From Symbiodinium microadriaticum (Eukaryota; Sar; Dinophyceae; Suessiales; Symbiodiniaceae), in assembly GCA_001939145.1 (NCBI GenBank), contig LSRX01000261.1:23043-87042 (forward strand): 64,000 bases of DNA. The letters are read 5' to 3'. Positions 60,175 through 64,000 of the stretch are shown piece after piece. The stretch's first letter is position 1. Each line of letters opens with the position of its first letter. The notes under the pieces are model-generated. The model ran no database searches and was not told where the DNA came from. It saw only the letters and a list, made by a program, of their open reading frames with translations. A program made the position numbers and the translations under genes.

Positions 60175-61051
60175 CTGCTGCAGTGTTAATGCGAGTTGGA
60201 GTTTGCCTGGTTCTGCTCCTGAAGCATGTAGTGTAGTAGTCCGTGTGCTTGTTTCTACATTTTTGCCGCCCTCTGCGACCGGTACTCTGGTCTGCTTGTG
60301 CTGCGTTGCAGCTCGCTTTTACCTTACCACACCAGCGATCCAAAGGGTTACGGAGGCATAGTGGTAAGGTTTCCTGGTGCCGGAGCTCAGGGGCATCGGA
60401 TTTGCTTGGAACTGACCTTGGTTGAGAGCGGGTGGACGGGCAAATGTACAAACCACCCCAGTGACACCCACACGCCACTAATGTCGCAATACGTATATTA
60501 TTACAACCAGATTGAACTCCTGACAACAAGCCCGAAAGCCGTAGCAACCATAGTACGATGAAGATGCTCACAGTCACAGACCCCGGACCTGAACCACTGC
60601 AGCCGGAATTTCATACCCAAACACCTGCAACCTGCAGTGCTCTAAAGGCCGTGTACAGCTACATTGAATCGTACGCCCCAAACCTCAATCCGTTCAACTA
60701 CCGCTACTTCTGCTTACGAAGCAACAACCCTCAAAATGTTAAGTCGCGTGAAAAACCCCGCCCCAGTTACTCGAAGCCTCGACAACTCGGCTTTGCGAGA
60801 TGAGCCCGGTCCTGCTTGAAGCCAGCAGCCTCCTGGAGGTTGGAGGTCAGCTGCTGCGACTGCTTCGTCTTGATGTAAAACTGGCAACATCGAGGGCTGC
60901 CAGATGGATTTGTAAGAACTGGGGTGGCTTGTAGGGCCTGGTTGGTGTTAATGCTGTGGGCTCGGTAAGAGTGTTTTTTTTTTTGCTGTCGTTGCTTTTT
61001 TGCTGTCGTTGCGGGGGCGCGNACAACCTTGCACTTAGTCGGATGCTGACC

Positions 61052-61190
61052 GAACCTGTGCGGAGGCGCTCAACCAGGAGTGCATGCAGCTTGCCAGCAC
61101 CGTCTCCTCAGCACACGCCCGCGGCCAGCTGATCGAGGCTTTGGCACTGGCTCTCGCATCCTGTCCGGACCTGGATACTTGGAGAGCATC
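61052..61190 (+). CDS. Candidate plus-strand exon, unidentified protein
   Basis: The plus-strand frame encodes CAEALNQECMQLASTVSSAH and ARGQLIEALALALASCPDLD, with an amphipathic helical look. It is the only convincing plus-strand exon in the window and would mark a strand switch. No flanking exon was found. An N lies just upstream, at about 61,022. Confidence 0.3.
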
Positions 61191-61754
61191 TTCCTATGTG
61201 ACGTTTAGGGTTTCAGATGATGCCTGGTGGGGATGTCTGGAACTGAGCCCAAGGACCATAGTGACAATTGAAATCCTCAAACCGCTTTAATATTTTCAGG
61301 CAGGAGCATGGATAAATACACATTATTCTACATATGGGTATATGCGGATACTACCTAAGTAAGATCGGAGTGTTTGTTTAGCATTAACAGGTAAACAGCC
61401 CAGCACGAAAAGTACGAATTATGACTACTATAAGCATGTGCATGCCTGCACGTGTAAACTTTTACCATGTAATTACATAGAGTCATTGACTTGTCGATAA
61501 GTTTATGTACCTACACAGTGACGTTTCGTAGCATCGTTCATACACCTCTCTTCTTGCAGAATTCCATGCATGGTACAAGGTTCCATGCCTCAAGTCCGCA
61601 ATGTGTACAAAGTTCGTGGAGTGAAGCATCTTAGTTTTGAGAACATGCGTGACCATCGACCGCCGTCGTAGTTGCTGTAGTAGCTGCGGTAGCGCTTGTA
61701 AGTACTAGAACTAGCAGCAGTGGTTGTTGTAGTAGTGCAGGTGCAGCGCCAGTC

Positions 61755-61762
61755 GCAGTGGC

Positions 61763-61824
<62 letters not shown>

Positions 61825-61864
61825 CAGTAGCAGTAGCAGTAGTAGCAGTAGCAGTAGCAGTAGC

Positions 61865-61903
<39 letters not shown>

Positions 61904-61930
61904 TGTAGTAGTAGTAGTAGTAATGGCAGT
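61755..61930. repeat. Compound trinucleotide microsatellite (GTA/GCA)n
   Basis: AGT and AGTAGC units in blocks, about 175 bp, followed by (TA)n and AT-rich sequence to 62,045. Poly-Thr/Ala and poly-Val ORFs are repeat translations. Confidence 0.92.
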
Positions 61931-62088
61931 AGTTATATATATATATATATTTTTTTTAACTTGTACATTATATATTATGTGTTGTATATTATATGCTCTA
62001 TATATATATATATATTTTTTTGTATGTACTGTATTGTATACTATATAAAATATCTTATCTATATCCCTGTGGGCTCTCACAACTGCCA

Positions 62089-62290
62089 CTACTGTATCCA
62101 ATGCTGCTTCACGAGTTCGCAGATGCGGTCGAGGATTTCGGGCTTTCTGCTTATGGTGTCTTTCTGGCTCATTGACTCTTGTTTGGCATTAGAATTGGCC
62201 TCCAGGTCGGGCAATTGATTCAATTCGTTGGGGGGTTTGCCCGACTTAGAGTGCAGAGGCCTTGCAGAATCTGACATGTTCTCGGGCTGG
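62089..62290 (-). CDS. C-terminal exon, unidentified protein
   Basis: The minus-strand frame reads NMSDSARPLHSKSGKPPNEL, PDLEANSNAKQESMSQKDT and RKPEILDRICELVKQHW, then a stop. Hydrophilic, protein-like composition. Upstream the frame enters the GGTGGTC-type repeat at 62,320-62,470. No family was recognised. Confidence 0.4.
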
Positions 62291-62319
62291 AGGAAAGCAT
62301 TATGGCAGTGGTCTCCTGA

Positions 62320-62475
62320 CGGTCTTCTGGTCCTGGTGGTACTGTACGTGGGTGGTCTCCTGCCTGTTTCCTGGTGGTCTCTTGGTTCCCTTGGTGGTCT
62401 CCTGGTGGTCGTTCTTCGTCGTCTCCTGGTGGTCGTCGCGATCGTCTTGGTCAATGTGTTCGTCGCGGTTGCGGT
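62320..62475. repeat. Imperfect repeat of GGTGGTCTCCTG-type units
   Basis: GGTGGTCTCCTG, CTGGTGGTCTC and TGGTGGTCGT recur with substitutions. Read on the minus strand it gives Asp/His/Gln/Glu-rich peptide (DDHQETTK twice); on the plus strand it gives Val/Leu-rich peptide. It may be a coding minisatellite on the minus strand. Confidence 0.6.
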
Positions 62476-62935
62476 GGTCGTCGTGGAAGTCATTGTCGTC
62501 AAGGTGCTCTATCGCTGATCGGAGGTCTTGGCAAAATGTAGTACAGTCCGCCAAGCGCTACCTCAAGATTGTGTACCCCAATGCGTCATACCTGAATAAT
62601 CTTGCGACAAATCATACTGCATCAAGAGGCCAAGATATGAATTGCAGACAACAACATCTACAGTCTGATTCGGAGGATTGTTGAGTACGTGGCGAATCGT
62701 AGAAGAACCGGATACAAGCAGATGATCACGACTTTATCATGACATGACCTGGTTCAATGTAGTTTTGGCATTACTTGAGAAAGTTGGGTAGGGTAATGTG
62801 GTGTGAGGAGGGGGCCGTGGCTCGATACTGTACCGAGGGTGGGGATGCGATTCCACCGCACACAGATATCAACACACGGAGCATAAGACTTGCTTGATAT
62901 TGACGTCGTTTACTCACTAGAGCCACAAGTCAACG

Positions 62936-63980
62936 CTAAGGCACGGCGGTCTTGTCGAAGCGCTCGAAGGAGTTCGTGAGCGCCTTCTTTCTGCGTGCGA
63001 CCTCCGAGAAAACTTCGATGATTTTCAAGTCTCAAGTCGGCCTTCCCGGACTGAAGAGATCTCGACAGCTGCAGCACAACATTCGCAAGAGAGGAGCCCC
63101 CGGCCCAGAAGCGCCCCTGGTCCACCGGCGCCTCCTGGTCGGTGCGGGCCTTGTAGACGGACTCGTCTCCGACCTCGCCTTTGCTCCGGGGACGGTTCAT
63201 CCCGGTCGCGAAGCCCGGGACATCCCAGAACTCTGCAGGTTGCAATTGCTGCTCAGTGACTTCAGCATCACCTGCCTACAAAACGCAAAAACATGGAAAG
63301 AGCAAGGTCACTGAACTGCGAGTACGGGTTGACCGGGTTGTCGTTCTGGTTGTAGACATCGGAGACGCCGCCTGAGTGTCGTGTCGGATACTCGCGACTC
63401 GTCAAAGCGGCTTTGCTTCTTCTCAGGAACACAACTTCCATGTGCCCGGTCCAGTGGCAATAGCATACAACCTTAAATTGTAGACGGAAAGGTGTGGCGC
63501 TCATCACATAATTGTGAGTTGCAGGCAGATTCCCTGCCGTGCGGGCGTGGTATGAGTTCCACATTAAATTAAAGCAGGGAAACCTGGTTGCTAGTAGCGA
63601 TCCCGTCAAAAATCTGCAGAGGACGCAGTTACTTGCAGGGATTTGATCTACAGAAAGGACTGCCATGGGTGTTCGCGAAACAGGTTTATGAGCTCGAAGT
63701 CGAGGCGTGCTGGAATGTCAAAGCTCCGGAACGCTCCGAAGGTCCTTCCCATAACCCCGGCCGAACCTCCGAGGCCGAAGAAGGACAGCTTCGGGCTCTC
63801 CGCCTCCGATGCTTTTGGATCGGGCTGGATCACGCATCGTCGTGGTTTTGTGGCATTTTGTGGCTCAGCGGGGGTTTTGTCAAATTCAGCGCAGGGCTCC
63901 GTGTCGTCGACTCGGGTGAGGGGAGACACTAGCACCGGTTTGGGCCACCACCGAAGAGTTGGTGGTGTAAACTGGAGCAA
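62936..63980 (-). CDS. Unidentified protein, C-terminal exons
   Basis: Exons on the minus strand: about 63980-63651 (RRCVIQPDPKASEAESPKLS, GGSAGVMGRTFGAFRSFD), about 63500-63290 (SREYPTRHSGGVSDVYN, NPVNPYSQFSDL), 63232-63081 (EFWDVPGFATGMNRPRSKGE, ARTDQEAPVDQGRFWAGGSS) and 63001-62936 (VARRKKALTNSFERFDKTAV, stop codon). The last join, GGSSLAN to VARRKKALTN, is in phase across a GT-AG intron. Composition is clearly protein-like but no family was recognised. The gene runs off the right edge of the window or starts near it. Confidence 0.55.
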
Positions 63981-64000
63981 ACCGTCAACTGCAAGTGGCA

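Overview
The window looks like nuclear DNA of a dinoflagellate, probably a Symbiodiniaceae-type genome, although no species can be named from sequence alone. The argument rests on gene structure. Two conserved genes can be rebuilt from many tiny exons on the minus strand. Their introns start with GT, GC or GA and end with AG, mostly followed by G. That mixed donor set is known from dinoflagellates. Nearly every other convincing exon is also on the minus strand, which fits the unidirectional gene blocks of these algae. Long ORFs are rare, and most of the long ones are microsatellite translations. No tRNA, rRNA, spliced-leader RNA, transposase or cas gene was recognised.

Layout: 1-6.7 kb is mostly non-coding with tetra- and trinucleotide microsatellites. 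6.7-9.2 kb holds exons of an unidentified gene. 15.4-23.1 kb is a 14-3-3 gene in at least 13 exons, whose joined reading frame closes without error. 25.9-29.9 kb is a JmjC (JMJD6-like) oxygenase gene, and a TPR-protein gene (29.99-30.54 kb) lies about 90 bp upstream of it. 31.7-37.4 kb carries exons of an ankyrin-repeat protein and of unidentified proteins, with two near-perfect long hairpins inside coding sequence. 39.8-48.4 kb has scattered exons (a second ankyrin fragment, unidentified ORFs) and microsatellites. 56.3-64 kb again holds minus-strand exons, with one plus-strand candidate near 61.1 kb.

The outstanding feature is at 51,696-54,481. A 26-nt repeat, (CAC)8CA, occurs 44 times without a single mismatch. 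Copies are separated by 34-nt spacers that are all different by eye, giving an exact 60-bp period. At three places one repeat is replaced by unrelated sequence, yet the register is kept, leaving 94-nt spacers (34+26+34). The geometry is CRISPR-like, but it sits in a eukaryote-type context between CTA/CTG microsatellites and a decaying CAC/CAT tract, with no associated genes. It could be an undescribed regularly interspaced repeat system, a templated minisatellite, or an artefact; its period equals a common sequence-file line width, so reads must be checked first.

Gene calls beyond the 14-3-3, JmjC, TPR and ankyrin exons rest on open frame, splice sites and protein-like composition only, and their functions are unknown.
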